In this document: positions 21,705 to 32,109 of the stretch, piece after piece
How positions within the stretch are numbered: the first letter of the stretch is position 1
Layout: every line of letters begins with the position of its first letter
Assembly: GCA_018136815.1 (NCBI GenBank)
Contig: CM030941.1
Location: 2,478,993 to 2,542,992 of the forward strand
Length of the DNA: 64,000 bases
Direction: 5' to 3'
Source: Isochrysis galbana
Taxonomy: Eukaryota; Haptophyta; Isochrysidales; Isochrysidaceae
Notes under the pieces: generated by a model
Told to the model about the DNA's origin: nothing
Databases searched by the model: none
The model's input: only the letters and a program-made list of their open reading frames with translations
Program-made: the position numbers and the translations under genes

Positions 21705-22003
21705 AGGAACAGATTGAATCAATCTCTAGTGGGTGATTTCTAGCGAGAGACCACACACAAGGCAGTAGGGGCTCAAGGGTACGAGGGGTCACGGTACGGC
21801 TTCGATCGCAGAGCGCTGCGACGGCTGCTGGGTGCGTACGAAGACACGCCACACCACTTTCTAACATAAACAAGGGCAACACGTAATAAACACGGGAGCG
21901 AAAGCCACGGTGGGTGAACAGAGAGAGCAAAGAAGGAACCAATTGGCCAGAAGAGAACTCGTCGTCTCGTCGTCCTAGAGAAGGATTGCACACAGAAAAG
22001 GCG
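21504..22003 (-). repeat. 500-bp direct duplication, copy 2
   Basis: The partner of 19607-20106. Here the gag frame continues past the block, so this copy is the more complete one. Confidence 0.85.
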
Positions 22004-22649
22004 CGAAAGGGATTCATCCATGCTTAGTGAAGATCCTACAAGATTCATCGGCGAATAGCGTCTCAACGCGAGCACAGCGGCGTGCACTTTACCTATAGCT
22101 TTTCGTAGCTTAGCCATGGAGTAGCTGGTAGACTTAAAAAGTCTAGAAGCTTACAGAGGTGTTAGACTTACAGAGTCTAGATGCTTGAGGTTCTTGAGGG
22201 TGTACTTTAGCAAGCAAGATGCTCGCTACTTCCTTGGTCTTCATCGACACGTGCTTTCTACTCCCTTGATCTCCATGCCTGGGTGATCAGTCCAGAGCTA
22301 GAGCATATTATTCATATTCCGAGTAGAAAGAAGCCTGTAGAAGCTGCTTGGCCACGTGGGTACAATGGTAGACCAACATTGAATGAAGTGTAGTGATTGA
22401 TAGAAGCGTGGAGACGTCGTAGACGTAGAGATAGACATAAGAACGAAGATTGATGATTTACCATCGCGGTTATAACGGTAGAGCGGAAAATAGCGAACTA
22501 GCCTGCAGAGGCTCGCGAATGCGACAACTTCACGACATACGCGAAATATCTCACTTAATGGAAAATAGAATCTCCACGTAAAACACCGGTGAATATCACC
22601 GACGGACCCTTGGTGATACGAGAGTAAGAATAATACGAGCCACGCCATT
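22004..22649 (+). repeat. Retroelement debris with a repeat shared with 38737
   Basis: 22137-22195 contains two related AGTCTAGAnGCTT units. 22309-22512 (CATATTCCGAGTAGAAAGAA onward) is repeated in the same orientation at 38737-38945. Its start can be read as the end of a protein ('SRKKPVEAAWPRGYNGRPTL', then Asn-Glu-Val and stop), so it may be the tail of a pol gene followed by LTR sequence. Frames upstream are broken. Confidence 0.55.
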
Positions 22650-22860
22650 GTGATGATGCCACAGTCTCCCGCCCCCTTCTCTCCAACTCCTGGCCGAAGC
22701 AGCGCGCACGGTCACCCCGGAACCGGAACCAGTATCTCCGTTAAAGAGGGAACTGGGAAAGGGGAAAGGAGTTGATGGTGGTAAAGGTTGGGTAGTATGG
22801 AGGTGCACGAGCATGCTGCCTTAAGCCGCACATGTAGCGGAGATTTTTAAGAAGTTATTT
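22650..22860 (-). repeat. Dispersed repeat family A, minus-strand copy
   Basis: Reading the minus strand: ACTTCTTAAAAATCTCCGCT, then GGCAGCATGCTCGTGCACC, ending in GGCCAGGAGTTGGAGAGAAG. It is the most diverged of the three long copies and carries a GGTTCC duplication. Confidence 0.7.
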
Positions 22861-23025
22861 TATATCTTGGGCATAAAATATGCCATATGATATCCATATG
22901 CCTACACCATCGCGTATCATTCTGCTTCTGCCAACACATTGTGTCTCGGCAAGCCCCCTAGCATCCCCTGAGAGCTGGTCGCCCGCGGGTCAAGCCGGCA
23001 AGAGATATGTACAAAAAACGAGCGG

Positions 23026-23062
23026 AAGCACCTATTTCGGTGCTTCGGCAGTAAGGAGTTAA
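23026..23062. mobile_element. Solo piggyBac-type terminus abutting the next element
   Basis: A 22-bp imperfect palindrome (GAAGCACC, 6-bp loop, GGTGCTTC) is followed by GGCAGTAAGGAG and TTAA. This mirrors the terminus of the element starting at the same TTAA, pointing the other way and with a different palindrome. I found no partner end to the left in this window. Confidence 0.5.
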
Positions 23063-23739
23063 CTCTTTACTGCCGAAGTATCGATATCGATACTTCCCGA
23101 GCTGTTTTTTCTAATGTACTCGTGCTAGACCTAACAGTTGGCCATGGGCTCTCGCAGGAGGCTGCAACAGGTGCCCGGATAATACCCTCCGGTAGCTCTC
23201 CCACCCATATTCTAGGTCATCTTGCCACCTTTCAGGGAGGGAAAACCCCCTGAAAGGCGAAGTATCGATTTCGATACTTCACTTTATCCCATAAATTTCG
23301 ATTTTAATATATCATTTGGCCTTTTTGGCATTTTGCTTGTCAGCCTCCCCCCCCCCCCCCCTCCTCCTCCCCCCGCTCCCGCCCTCGCCCCCCCCTCCCC
23401 CGCCCGCTCAGCCCGACCCTCCTCCTAGCCGGTCTCTCGCGAGACTCGGTCGACCCCCAGGTGTGCCTCGGCCCTCGCATAATCACATCGCGTATGTACG
23501 CCTCCTCACATGGACAGGATTGGGCGCACGTCTGCACACATGCGGGCGCCTTGCTCCGCAGCGCGAACAGACGCATCGCACACCCCACCCGCACCCCCTG
23601 CCCGTTGCATTTGCCTCGCAGCGCCCGGCATCCGCGGCCGAAACCGCGTGCACATTTTATGACGTGCACTGCCACTCGGCTGACGTCCGCTTCCCATCCC
23701 TGCATGCAATGCTCCCTGCATGCAATGCAGGTCAGAAAG

Positions 23740-24110
23740 AGGGAGCCATTGCGAGAGGGAGGGAGGAAGGGAGGGGACAGGAAGAAAGGGAATGAAGGAG
23801 AGAGAGGGTGAGAGGGCGCGAGGAAGAGGGCGCGAGGAAGAGAGGGGAGAGATGGAGAGAGAGGGATAGAGGGGAGGAGAGGGGGAACGAGGAAGCGAGG
23901 GAGTGAGGGAGCGAGGGAGACGGGAAGACGGGGAGACGGGGAGACAGGGTGCGAGGGAGAAGAGAGGACGCGAGAGAGGGAGGGAGAGAAGGAGAGGGAG
24001 GGAGAGAGGGTCGGAGAGGGGGAGAGAGGGAGAGAGGGGGAGAGAGAGAGGGGGGGATGGAGCAAGGGAGCGAGGTAGCGAGAGGGAGCGAGGGAGGAGA
24101 TGGAGTGTGA
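23740..24110. repeat. GA/GGGA-rich microsatellite inside the piggyBac-type element
   Basis: Homopurine tract of GAGAGG and GGGAGCGA units. It generates long Ser/Pro/Leu reading frames on the minus strand that I do not regard as genes. Confidence 0.9.
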
Positions 24111-24817
24111 GTGCGTGGCGCGTGCCACAAGGAGACCCAACACGCAAACGCGTTGTGTGGTGAGAAGCCATGCTTCTTGTGCAGTATGAGCATGAAATGA
24201 TAAAGAAAAGAAAGTATAAATAAGAAGAAGAAAACCTTCACACAGCACACTGAAATCATGCAAGAAGTTCAGATGGGCAGGGGCAGGGGTAAACGGGAGT
24301 CCATTCCCTTAGACAGTATAGACAGTAGCTTCGCTGCCAAGCCCAAGCCCGCGCGCACAAAGCCCACAATCCTACTCGTCCCTCGGGAGTAGAGTAGGAT
24401 ATTAAAAACACTCCACAAATCTGCAATGATGCAAGGACTGCACACGCGACGCTAATCTACGAACGCACTTGGTATTGTTGTTTTAGGCATCGTGCCTCAC
24501 TCGGTGCAAACGCAAGAGTAAGTCCACATCATCTAACGAGCCTCAGCCGGAGATCATAAACCACATTTTATGATCTCGGAACGGGCGCAAAGTGCACAAT
24601 GGCATCGACAATGTCAAGAAGTGGGAAACACCGTCCATTCGCTAATCTGGGTACTAGAAAGCACCAGCTGCAAGACTTCAATGGACTACAGCAAGCCCAG
24701 GCCGACACAACCACCTACAACCGACTTACTACCGCCGCCATGCTAGCTAGCTACGTTCTACGTTCCCGCTGCGCCGGAGCCGCCGCACACCACCACGAAA
24801 GCGAACGCGCTGGGGCA

Positions 24818-25864
24818 CTAGGAGCGTGCGGAGCGCCGGCGCTTCTCCGATCCTTGCTCGCGGCTGCCGCGTCGATTCTCACGCGCAGCCAGCCGAGCCG
24901 CACGCGTCCTCGCCCGCTTTGCCCGATCATTCTCGGCTTGCTCTCCCCGGCGTAGCGCGATTTCCACTTCCTGAGTGCGGATCATCGCACCGGAGTCGGA
25001 GCTATCCTCATCGCTACAATGGCACATAGCAGCAGGCCCACCGCCGCCACAGCTCCCGCCGCCGCGACAGCTCCCGCCGTTGAGTGCGTTGAGGAACTGC
25101 ATAGCGAGGAAGAAGTCGCCATCGATCAATTGAATGGGAGCCGCATAGGCGTACTTGTTGGAGCCGCTCGCCGCGACGTAGCCCTTGTACTTGTTAGTGT
25201 TGGCCACCAACAACAGCCTGAATTCCTTCGTGAGAAACTTGTTGAACCATTTGAAGGGATGAGCCGCAGCCCTGAGCCCTACGCTTGGACTGGGCCGGAA
25301 GGCGACGTCGCCCGCATGCACAGGCCGGTCAATCTTGGACGGGTCCAAGGGAAGCCACATCCTTTCGTTCTTGCCCTTCTTCTTTTCGCCTCGCCTTGGC
25401 TGTTGCTGACTTGTTGCCGCAGCCGTAGATGATTGCTTGGCAAGCAGCGCTGCCACAAGGTCCTTGTTCACGGCGACTTGCTCGCGGAGCGTCTGCACAA
25501 GACATTCTGCGTGCTCACTCTTCGAGTTGTTCCGTGCCACCCTCCTACCTCTACCTCTTACCTCGAGATGCTCGACCAGCTCAGCCTTCGTAAGGCGCCC
25601 TACGTGCTCTGCCTGGAGCATGGAGAGCTCGCGCACCCTCGCCGCAACCGCGCTGTCCGAGGGCAATGAGGGATTCTCACCGCCCTCACCCTCGCCCTCG
25701 CCCTCGCCCCCAGCCATGTGGGGCTCCCCACCCTCATCCACCTCCGCCTCGTCGCTCGCGTAGTCGTCATCGCCGTCCAACTCCTCGGTACCCTGGCCCA
25801 GCATTGCGCAGTCGTTTTCGTCGTCTGAGGGCAGCATGTCGTCCACCACCTCCTCCTCCGCCAT
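24818..25864 (-). CDS. piggyBac transposase-derived protein without catalytic core
   Basis: 348 residues from the ATG at 25864; an in-frame ATG at 25891 is also possible. The N-terminus is acidic ('EEEVVDDMLPSDDENDCAML'), as in piggyBac transposases, followed by a Lys/Arg-rich helical region. Residues about 210-265 resemble the start of the DDE_Tnp_1_7 domain: 'HPFKWFNKFLTKEFRLLLVA', then T-N-K-Y, then an A-P-I-x-L segment leading into F-F-L-A. The catalytic Asp-containing blocks are absent. Instead the protein has a Gly/Ser/Cys stretch and an Arg/Ala-rich tail ending 'GSEKRRRSARS'. Its position inside TTAA-bounded inverted repeats supports the assignment. It could be an internally deleted transposase or a reused DNA-binding part. 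Confidence 0.55.
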   Translation of the reverse strand: MAEEEVVDDMLPSDDENDCAMLGQGTEELDGDDDYASDEAEVDEGGEPHMAGGEGEGEGEGGENPSLPSDSAVAARVRELSMLQAEHVGRLTKAELVEHLEVRGRGRRVARNNSKSEHAECLVQTLREQVAVNKDLVAALLAKQSSTAAATSQQQPRRGEKKKGKNERMWLPLDPSKIDRPVHAGDVAFRPSPSVGLRAAAHPFKWFNKFLTKEFRLLLVANTNKYKGYVAASGSNKYAYAAPIQLIDGDFFLAMQFLNALNGGSCRGGGSCGGGGPAAMCHCSDEDSSDSGAMIRTQEVEIALRRGEQAENDRAKRARTRAARLAARENRRGSREQGSEKRRRSARS

Positions 25865-26514
25865 CGTAGGCAGGGCGTGCCCAAGCCTCAAGCGCCTCGC
25901 AGCCTACTGGGTGGGAGACTGCGACGGAGGTGGGTGGGCGGGCGGTGTGCGTGTGGGGAGGGTGGGAAGCGCACGGGCCGACGGCGAGGCGAGGGGGGGG
26001 GGGGGAGGGGGGGGGGGGGAGGGGGGGGGGGCAGCGCTCTCGAGGCTATTCTGCCCCACCCCATATATTACGCTACACGTCTCTACATATCTCTTACACG
26101 CACCCAGATTGCGGGCGAACGTTTCAACACGAAGTATCGATATCGATACTTCCTGCCGCCAGTAAAGAGTTAACGGAGGGGCAAGTGCAAGTGGGCATGT
26201 GACCGGCCGGACTTCGTCGGTGTGGCCCGAGCCGACCGCCGACCGCCGACCGACTGATGTTGCAGGTGTGAATACAAGGGATACTTTAGGGGCAGAGCCA
26301 CTCCAAGGGTTTTACCTGCGCTGGCTCAACCAGCGCAAATATTCATGTTTCGTGCAAGGTACTTTCATGTGTGGAGTCTGCCTCGTCCAGTCCTTCCACG
26401 ACGATTCGCTCCGACGCCGCCGTCGCCACTGTCTCCGGCTCTCCCCAGCTCCCCCCCTCTTTCTCTCTCTCTCGCCCCCCCTCCTCCCCATCTGCGTGCA
26501 GGGCGGGAGTGGAG

Positions 26515-27853
26515 ATGGCCTACAGGCGCGGCTTCTCCGCGCTCACTGCGTACTGGTCTGGACTCGCCCTCTGCGCGAGCGGCAGAGGGTACCGCGAGCT
26601 GGCCCAAGGGCTGCCCGATCTGAGCGCCGCCGAGCGGCTGAGTATCTACTGCTGGTGGATGCACCTCAAGCTGTGGAGCCTGCCGCACTACCGCTCGGGT
26701 ACCTTCCACAACGACCTGCTCAAGAATCTGAGGAATGTCGCGCTTCCCGGTACCGGTGTGCCGCTCTCGATTGTGTGCACCACCTGGATCGGCGCGAGCT
26801 TCTTCGTGTGGATCGGTATCCCCCTTGCTGCGCTCGGAGCCGCCATCATCCAATGGCGGAAGCTCGGCACGCCGCTGACCGTTGGATTTGCAGCCTACCT
26901 GCTCACTGAGTATCCCTGGTTCACCTACTGGAGGCTGAATTGTGCCGTTGCGTCGTGCGTGCTCTCCTTGCCTTCGCTCACAATCCCTCCCAATGTGTAA
27001 GCGGATGGGGAGGGGCGCAAAGCCCTTGAGAGCGCGACTTTGTATTCACGCACCTTTTGGTGTCGGTTCCACACTCAGGTACCACGCTCTGAAGACGGCG
27101 GATCCAGGCTATGCGTTGGAGGACAAGATGGAGTTCCTGGAAGCTTGCGAGCGTGAGGGTGTCCCTGGGTCCCCCTTTTTACGCGCCCCGAAGTTCATCG
27201 TGAAGCACAGGAATGAGGAGGGCGGCCTTGGGCTGCAAACATTTACCAATGCTGCTTGCGGTGGAGAGTGGATCATCCAACATGCCCTGAGCAACTCGGC
27301 AACTATTGCGCGACTTCTGCCGAAGGTGGCACCACTTTCGACATTTCGGCTTGTGAGCGCGTCACGCGGATGCTTGCTCGATGACCCAAAGCGGGCAAGC
27401 GCGGAAGATATCAAGGTGCTTTCGGCATGTTTCCGCGCCGGGAGGGAAGGCGCCTCGACAGACCATAGCTGCATCATGTTCGACGTCGACCTCTCGCGGG
27501 GTGTCATATGCAAGGGTACTTCCAACTCGCACTGGTATCAGCTCGGCATCACCAAGGCGCATCGCTCGCCGTGGGCGACTGAGGGCCACACGATTTATGC
27601 ACATCCAGACACCGGGCGGGCGGTGGCCGGCGAATGCGTGCCTGACTTCGACCAGATCGTACGGCTTGTGAGCGCGGCGCACCTAAAACTTCTGCCCGGA
27701 GTGCCGCTCGTTGGGTGGGACGTGGCGTTGACGGAGGAAGCTGGTGTCTGCCTTCTCGAGGCGAATCTATCATGCAACTTCTTCCGGGCTACGTTCGACC
27801 GTGAGGCATACTTTAGATTCCTTGAAGAAGTTCTTTTGCGGTTAGAAAAGTGA
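26515..27853 (+). CDS. Sugar-transfer-type ATP-grasp protein (two exons)
   Basis: Exon 1 26515-26996, intron 26997-27078 (GTAAGC...CAG, 82 bp), exon 2 27079-27853; 418 residues. The N-terminal 160 residues contain two hydrophobic segments near 85-115 and another near 120-155, so the protein is probably membrane anchored. The C-terminal 240 residues match the ATPgrasp_ST family: 'LRAPKFIVKHRNEEGGLGLQ' (substrate/ATP-binding K and Gly-rich stretch), 'STFRLVSA' (T-x-R), and 'PLVGWDVALTEEAGVCLLEA' followed by N-L-S-C-N-F-F (the metal-binding E-x-N motif). These enzymes ligate carboxylates or act in polysaccharide modification; the substrate is unknown. The start is chosen just after a CT-rich leader; the frame is open further upstream but low complexity. 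Confidence 0.8.
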
Positions 27854-28527
27854 ATAGCCGTGTTACAATGCTAATCAACCTTCAAGTAATTGCCGTACTC
27901 CTAGCCGAGATGAGAGGCTTCTTCAAGTTTTTGTAGCGTGTTCGTGTGTCGCAAGCCGTGTTCCGTCGAACCATCTAAAATAAAATAATTAAAAACATTT
28001 TAATATTCTTGCCTCTCGCGTGGCTATGCAAATAACTACTGTAGCCACGCCCATCTCTCTTCCTCTCCCTCACTTCCCGCCTTGCGGCAACTCCCCTCAT
28101 GCTCTACTTAGGGGCCCCAGGTTGCGGGGGGGGGCTGGGTTGAGTGGGGTGCACTGACACTGGTCCCCAGCCAGTAGAAAGTCCCCGTCTTCCTCCTGTG
28201 CCGCTGGGTGGCCCGTCTCTTTCGTGGAGACGTGCGCCGCCGTCGCCCCACTCTCTTGCGCTCTCGCTCCCACCGGCTGGCAAGCTGCCCTGCGCCTCAC
28301 TTGGGCTCGCCAAGAGTGCGCCACCGCTCTCCCTTCGTTGAGGGCTCTCGCCTTGGCGTGGGCGCTCTTCCAGATCTCGACCCGCCTCTACCCTCTCTCG
28401 ATCGGCCTCGCCGCCTCACGGCGGCGGACCGCATTGCCGCCTATCGTCAACACCACTTCACTCAGCCTGGTGCCCGCCGTGCGTCGCCGCGTCGCCGCAG
28501 GCAGTAGTAGGAGCCTTCTCTCTCACT
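27854..28527. other. Intergenic between host gene and the repeat-flanked island
   Basis: Near 27953-27975 is a CCGTGTTCCGTCGAACC block, the reverse complement of the ACGGAACnCG motif found throughout 29-36.8 kb. An inverted pair GTGGCTA...TAGCCAC lies at 28020-28048. The remainder is CT-rich with no supported gene. Confidence 0.45.
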
Positions 28528-29286
28528 GGGGACGATCGGTCGGTGGTGGGTCGGTGAGATGGGGGGGGGGGGGGAGGGAAGGCAGATCAAAAGACAGATC
28601 ACCTATCTACGTTAATGTTATCACCATATACTGTGAAAGTTCCCCGGTCCCAGGGGGTGCCCCCAAGGTTCCCGCCCGCAGCACCCCGCGCCCAGAGTTC
28701 CCCCGCGGAAAGAGTGAACGCACGGCGTGCACCTTCATAGTAGGAGAAAAAGTTGTTATGCGCACGCACGGCGCCCCCGCGGGGGGAACCGATGCACATC
28801 GCGCCGTGCGCATCCACGGCGTGCACATGGGTGATTGCAACTCATCACACCCTTCCCGTGAGAGATCTCTCTTATACTGCATGTTTATGTAACTGTGAAC
28901 CGCAGAGAAACAAGCTGCTATGCGCACGCACGGCGCCCCCGCGGGGGGGGAACCGATGCACATCGCGTCGTGCGCATCCACGGCGTGCACATGGGTGATT
29001 GCAACTCATCACACCCTTCCCGTGAGAGATCTCTCTTATACTGCATGTTTATGTAACTGTGAACCGCAGAGAAACAAGCCGCTATCTATGCGCACGCACG
29101 GCGTCTCCACGGGGGCGCGCTGGTTCGTCAGGAAAAAGACACTGCGACTACTGCACTGTCGCCCAAAATAGGTAAATCCTTAAAAGCACATGGTAGATTC
29201 GTATAAAAATAACTATGGACATTTGATAGCTCAATTCGACTGATGTCCCACAATTGACAATTGACGGAACGACACCTTCGATGTAC
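28528..29286 (+). repeat. Long direct repeat (left copy) of the giant-virus-like island
   Basis: Begins CGATCGGTCGGTGGT and ends at GACGGAACGACACCT. The right copy is at 35045-36022. Shared blocks in order: a G-run, an AT-rich TACGTTAATGTTATC...ATATACTGT segment, a GC-rich block around CCCAGAGTTCCCCCGCGGAA, a tandem array of about 165-bp units, then GGACATTTGATnnCTCAATT and GTCCCACAATTGAC. The left copy has two full array units (starts 28757, 28919) and a partial one (29087). Confidence 0.75.
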
Positions 29287-29828
29287 GCGAGATTCCCAGC
29301 CCTCCCGTGGTCGTATACACGGATGCGGCGTATGAGCCGTCATCGTGTACGCCGGCCGGTATAGGGATGTGCGTGTTTGACCCATTGGCTCCTTCAGACC
29401 AACGTTTGGTTGTTTCCGCCTTGGCAATTGAGGCCGACATTATGGCGAGGTGGCGCCATCGATCGCGATCGCAATACATTAGCCAACTTGAGGCGTTAGC
29501 GGCCGTCGCCGCATACTACTCCTTGGCTTCGGGCGTCCCAACTTCGGACGGTCTGTCCCGTACCCACGAGATCCGCAAGCGAGATGTCATTCATTTTATC
29601 GACAATACACAATACCGGAGCCGACGGTGTGTGCAAGCCCAAGTACACAGTAGGCTCTGTGAAGACGACGCCTTCAGGTGATTGGGGAGGGGGCAACTCG
29701 GAGCATCTGGACAAGCACACTCTGGACTGTGGCTCGAATGGGCTGAACCAATTCCAACTCACAAGGCCAACCGACACGACGCTCTCGTACAGATAATGCA
29801 GAATACAGGTTTCGTTACACGTCTATAG
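29287..29828 (+). pseudogene. RNase H-like domain, broken
   Basis: The frame opens exactly where the long repeat ends ('DTFDVREIPSPPVVVYTDAA'). It has the acidic residues of an RNase H fold: Asp in VVYTDAAY, Glu in 'SQYISQLEALAAVAAYYSLA' and Asp in 'RDVIHFIDNT'. A TGA at 29679-29681 interrupts it. The same frame then continues with 'LWLEWAEPIPTHKANRHDAL', resembling the W-L-E-W-V-x-S-x-A-N end of RNase H domains linked to DIRS-like and related reverse transcriptases, to a TAG at 29828. The part between residues 105 and 130 seems scrambled. No RT domain is present. Confidence 0.6.
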
Positions 29829-29879
29829 GGTGATGGAACGGGTTTGGTCCGTGTTCTTACATAACGTCAACGTGACCTT

Positions 29880-30240
29880 CTAGCGTGGGGGGGTTCGCAT
29901 CTTTTCTTCATACAACTTACGCGAGACTGACAACACCCTCTGCACCAATGTAGTTACATCGTTCTTGAAATTTTTATCTATCATAATCGTATTCACATCA
30001 TGTTCATTTGGATTCTGAATGTTCTTCATCTGATGTTCTAACCTCTCGTTCTCGGCAATTTGCGTGAGCTGATCGTAATTAACATACCCTCTATCGAAAC
30101 GCCTGAATGATATGTATGCCCTTATGAACCTGCCGTAGGATATCCTTGATATTGTTCGGATTTAGTACTGTTACGTAATCTATGTCAACATCGCTAGTGC
30201 TGGGCATGTATGATAGTATCGTATAATAGTATCGTACATA
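29880..30240 (-). pseudogene. AT-rich reading-frame remnant of unknown family
   Basis: Two overlapping minus-strand frames look protein-like. One ends at 30091 ('YVTVLNPNNIKDILRQVHKG'). The other runs from about 30170 to 29881 ('RGYVNYDQLTQIAENERLEH' continuing to 'SRKLYEEKMRTPPR'). The second is the more convincing, with charged helical sequence. A +1 shift near 30110 could join them. Base composition differs sharply from the host genes and is like that of AT-rich viral DNA. Confidence 0.35.
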
Positions 30241-30351
30241 TTTTTGTGTCACGCACCAACTCGAGCGGGATGCATCAGTCCTCTTGCCAAACGAGTGGAT
30301 AGCGCTACCCTCATGATCCCCACGATCCTCCGCGATTGAACGCTTTTCCAT

Positions 30352-30600
30352 GCGGTGGGGGTGATGGCGATTGAACGCGTTCCACGTGTAGGCTGATGGT
30401 GATTGAACGCTTTTTCCATGCGGTGGGGGTGATGGTGATTGAGCGCGTTCCACGTGTAGGCTGATGGTGATTGAACGCTTTTTCCATGCGGTGGGGGTGA
30501 TGGTGATTGAGCGCGTTCCACGTGTTGGCTGATGGTGATTGAACGCTTTTCCATGCGGTGGGTGATGGTGATTGAGCGCTTCTCGCCTAGCAACACCGTC
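30352..30600. repeat. 68-bp minisatellite
   Basis: Units beginning GCGGTGGGGGTGATGG start at 30352, 30420, 30488 and 30555 (68, 68 and 67 bp). Each contains GTGATTGAACGC and a GCGTTCCACGTGTAGGCTG segment. On the minus strand it reads through as His/Pro-rich repeats. Confidence 0.85.
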
Positions 30601-31683
30601 TACGCGCCCCCCCCCTTCTTTCTGCTGCGGGCGAGTAACGTCGCCTCCCCGTGGGGAGGCGGCTGTCTCGTCCCCGGTACGGACGTCGACTTCCTCTTGG
30701 CTGGGCTTTTTGGGAATGCGGCCCCGAAGACCTCTCTCCCTTGTCACCGCATACAAGTTATGCAGGTACCGCGTATGCTAAAAATATTAGCCTCACATGA
30801 GCATTATACCACAAGAGCTGGCCGTAGTGGCACAATAAATAATAATGGCTTGTTTCACAGCCTCGAGCGAACTGGGAGGTGGGGCAGAGAAGCGATCTGC
30901 GGCGGCGGCGATGGCGTCGCGCCGTTTGCCTCGCGCTGTCTGTGTGGCGTGCGGGTGCGTGGGGCCGACGGTGGAGCTTTCGTCAGCGGGCAAAGTGGGG
31001 CTTGTGGTTGCCTCGCTCCCGCACTGCGGTTGCATCTATCGCCTTGACGACCAGCGCCCCATACCCGCTCTCGTCTCTGTACTTGATGGACTGCCACTCA
31101 CACCTACCAGCCACTGCACGAGAACTGTCCTCTCTCCCGGCCAACCCGGGCCGGACCAGTCAGCGGCCTCGATGCTGGCAACGCGAGGCCCCACAGTCAC
31201 CGCTCAACCGCGCGCTCGCACCTCGCACACCCTCGTACAGCACTCGCAGAGGCCGATCCTCTCGGTCGACCTTCTCCAAGAAGCGCTTGAGGATGGCTCA
31301 CGTGAGATCATGGTCTATGGCACGGCAGTGCGCGAAGAGGTGTGATGAACGAACTTTCATCTGGCTATGTGCTGCTACAGGAAGGAAGAGCGTGCCCAGC
31401 AGCTCACGCCCTGTATTCGCGTTGACATGATCAGGCGTTATTAGGCTCATTCATGCTCACCGGAGACATGACTGTACACGATGTTAGGCGTGCACTTCAA
31501 GAAGAACTGGACTTGAGGGTCGGCGCAATCTTCAGAGCATCGGCCATGTGAGCTCTCACCTGCATGTCGTGCAGCGTCTGTGGACGCTGGCGTCGTTGTC
31601 TTGGACTGAAAACCTGTGCTCCGAATATCGTCCTCAACTCGCCCGTTGCATGCGCAAACGCCCTAACGGTTGCATGTGCACAG
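30601..31683 (+). other. Possible 5' part of an intron-containing gene, unresolved
   Basis: GC content returns to host level. A segment at 31436-31549 reads 'ALLGSFMLTGDMTVHDVRRA' and continues 'LQEELDLRVGAIFR', bounded by a CAG acceptor-like site and a GTGAGC donor-like site. This suggests an internal exon of a gene whose last exon is at 31684-31894. I could not build a full model or name a family. Confidence 0.25.
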
Positions 31684-31894
31684 GAGCTCACTTTGTGTGC
31701 CAATCCGCGAGGGGCAGTACCACCACAAGGCACTGCCTTTCTTCCCGTTGCCTGAACACCACTTGGTTGTAATAGAGGATGGTCTCGATGAAGCCGAAGA
31801 GTTTACCGAGGGGAATGGTTCTCGTGAGCGCGAGGACATGCAAGATGGTCCGGAGCCGCCATTGAAAAAGCAGCAAATGCCTCTTGGACGCTAG
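31684..31894 (+). CDS. Candidate terminal exon, unknown protein
   Basis: After an acceptor-like TGTGCACAG the frame reads 'REGQYHHKALPFFPLPEHHL' and then an acidic C-terminus with E-D-G-L-D-E-A-E-E-F, ending at a TAG at 31892. Amino-acid use looks like real coding sequence. Family unknown, and the exon structure upstream is tentative. Confidence 0.3.
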
Positions 31895-32109
31895 TAGTAT
31901 GTAGGCATGTTACCCAACTGTGCCAGAAATTTGTCATACTAATGATGGCTAGGTTTGCGTTCCCCTCTCGTCAGCTAAAGCCATCGCTCCCATTGTTCCA
32001 AGTTCTTCAATCCGTCAAACTGTCAAAGATGAAGGGATTTGCGGGTTTTTCGGTTCCTTCTCAGGTCTCATATCTCACGTAAACTCACCTTTCTACGCCA
32101 ATATGAACT

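Larger units (their letters stand above)
23059..26173 (-). mobile_element. piggyBac-type DNA transposon bounded by TTAA
   Basis: Left end: TTAA (23059-23062) then CTCTTTACTG. Right end: CAGTAAAGAG (26160-26169) then TTAA (26170-26173). The 10-bp inverted repeats are perfect and the TTAA duplication is the hallmark of piggyBac. Just inside each end lies the same 22-bp perfect palindrome starting GAAGTATCGA (23075-23096 and 26131-26152). A third, slightly different, palindrome sits at 23259-23280. The element is 3.1 kb and contains one transposase-derived gene on the minus strand, a GA-rich tract and C/G-runs near both ends. Confidence 0.8.

Noticed and set aside
23340..24263. 307-codon minus-strand frame rich in Ser, Pro and Leu
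   Set aside because: It is produced by the GA tract inside the piggyBac-type element; no domain is present and it is not expected to be coding.
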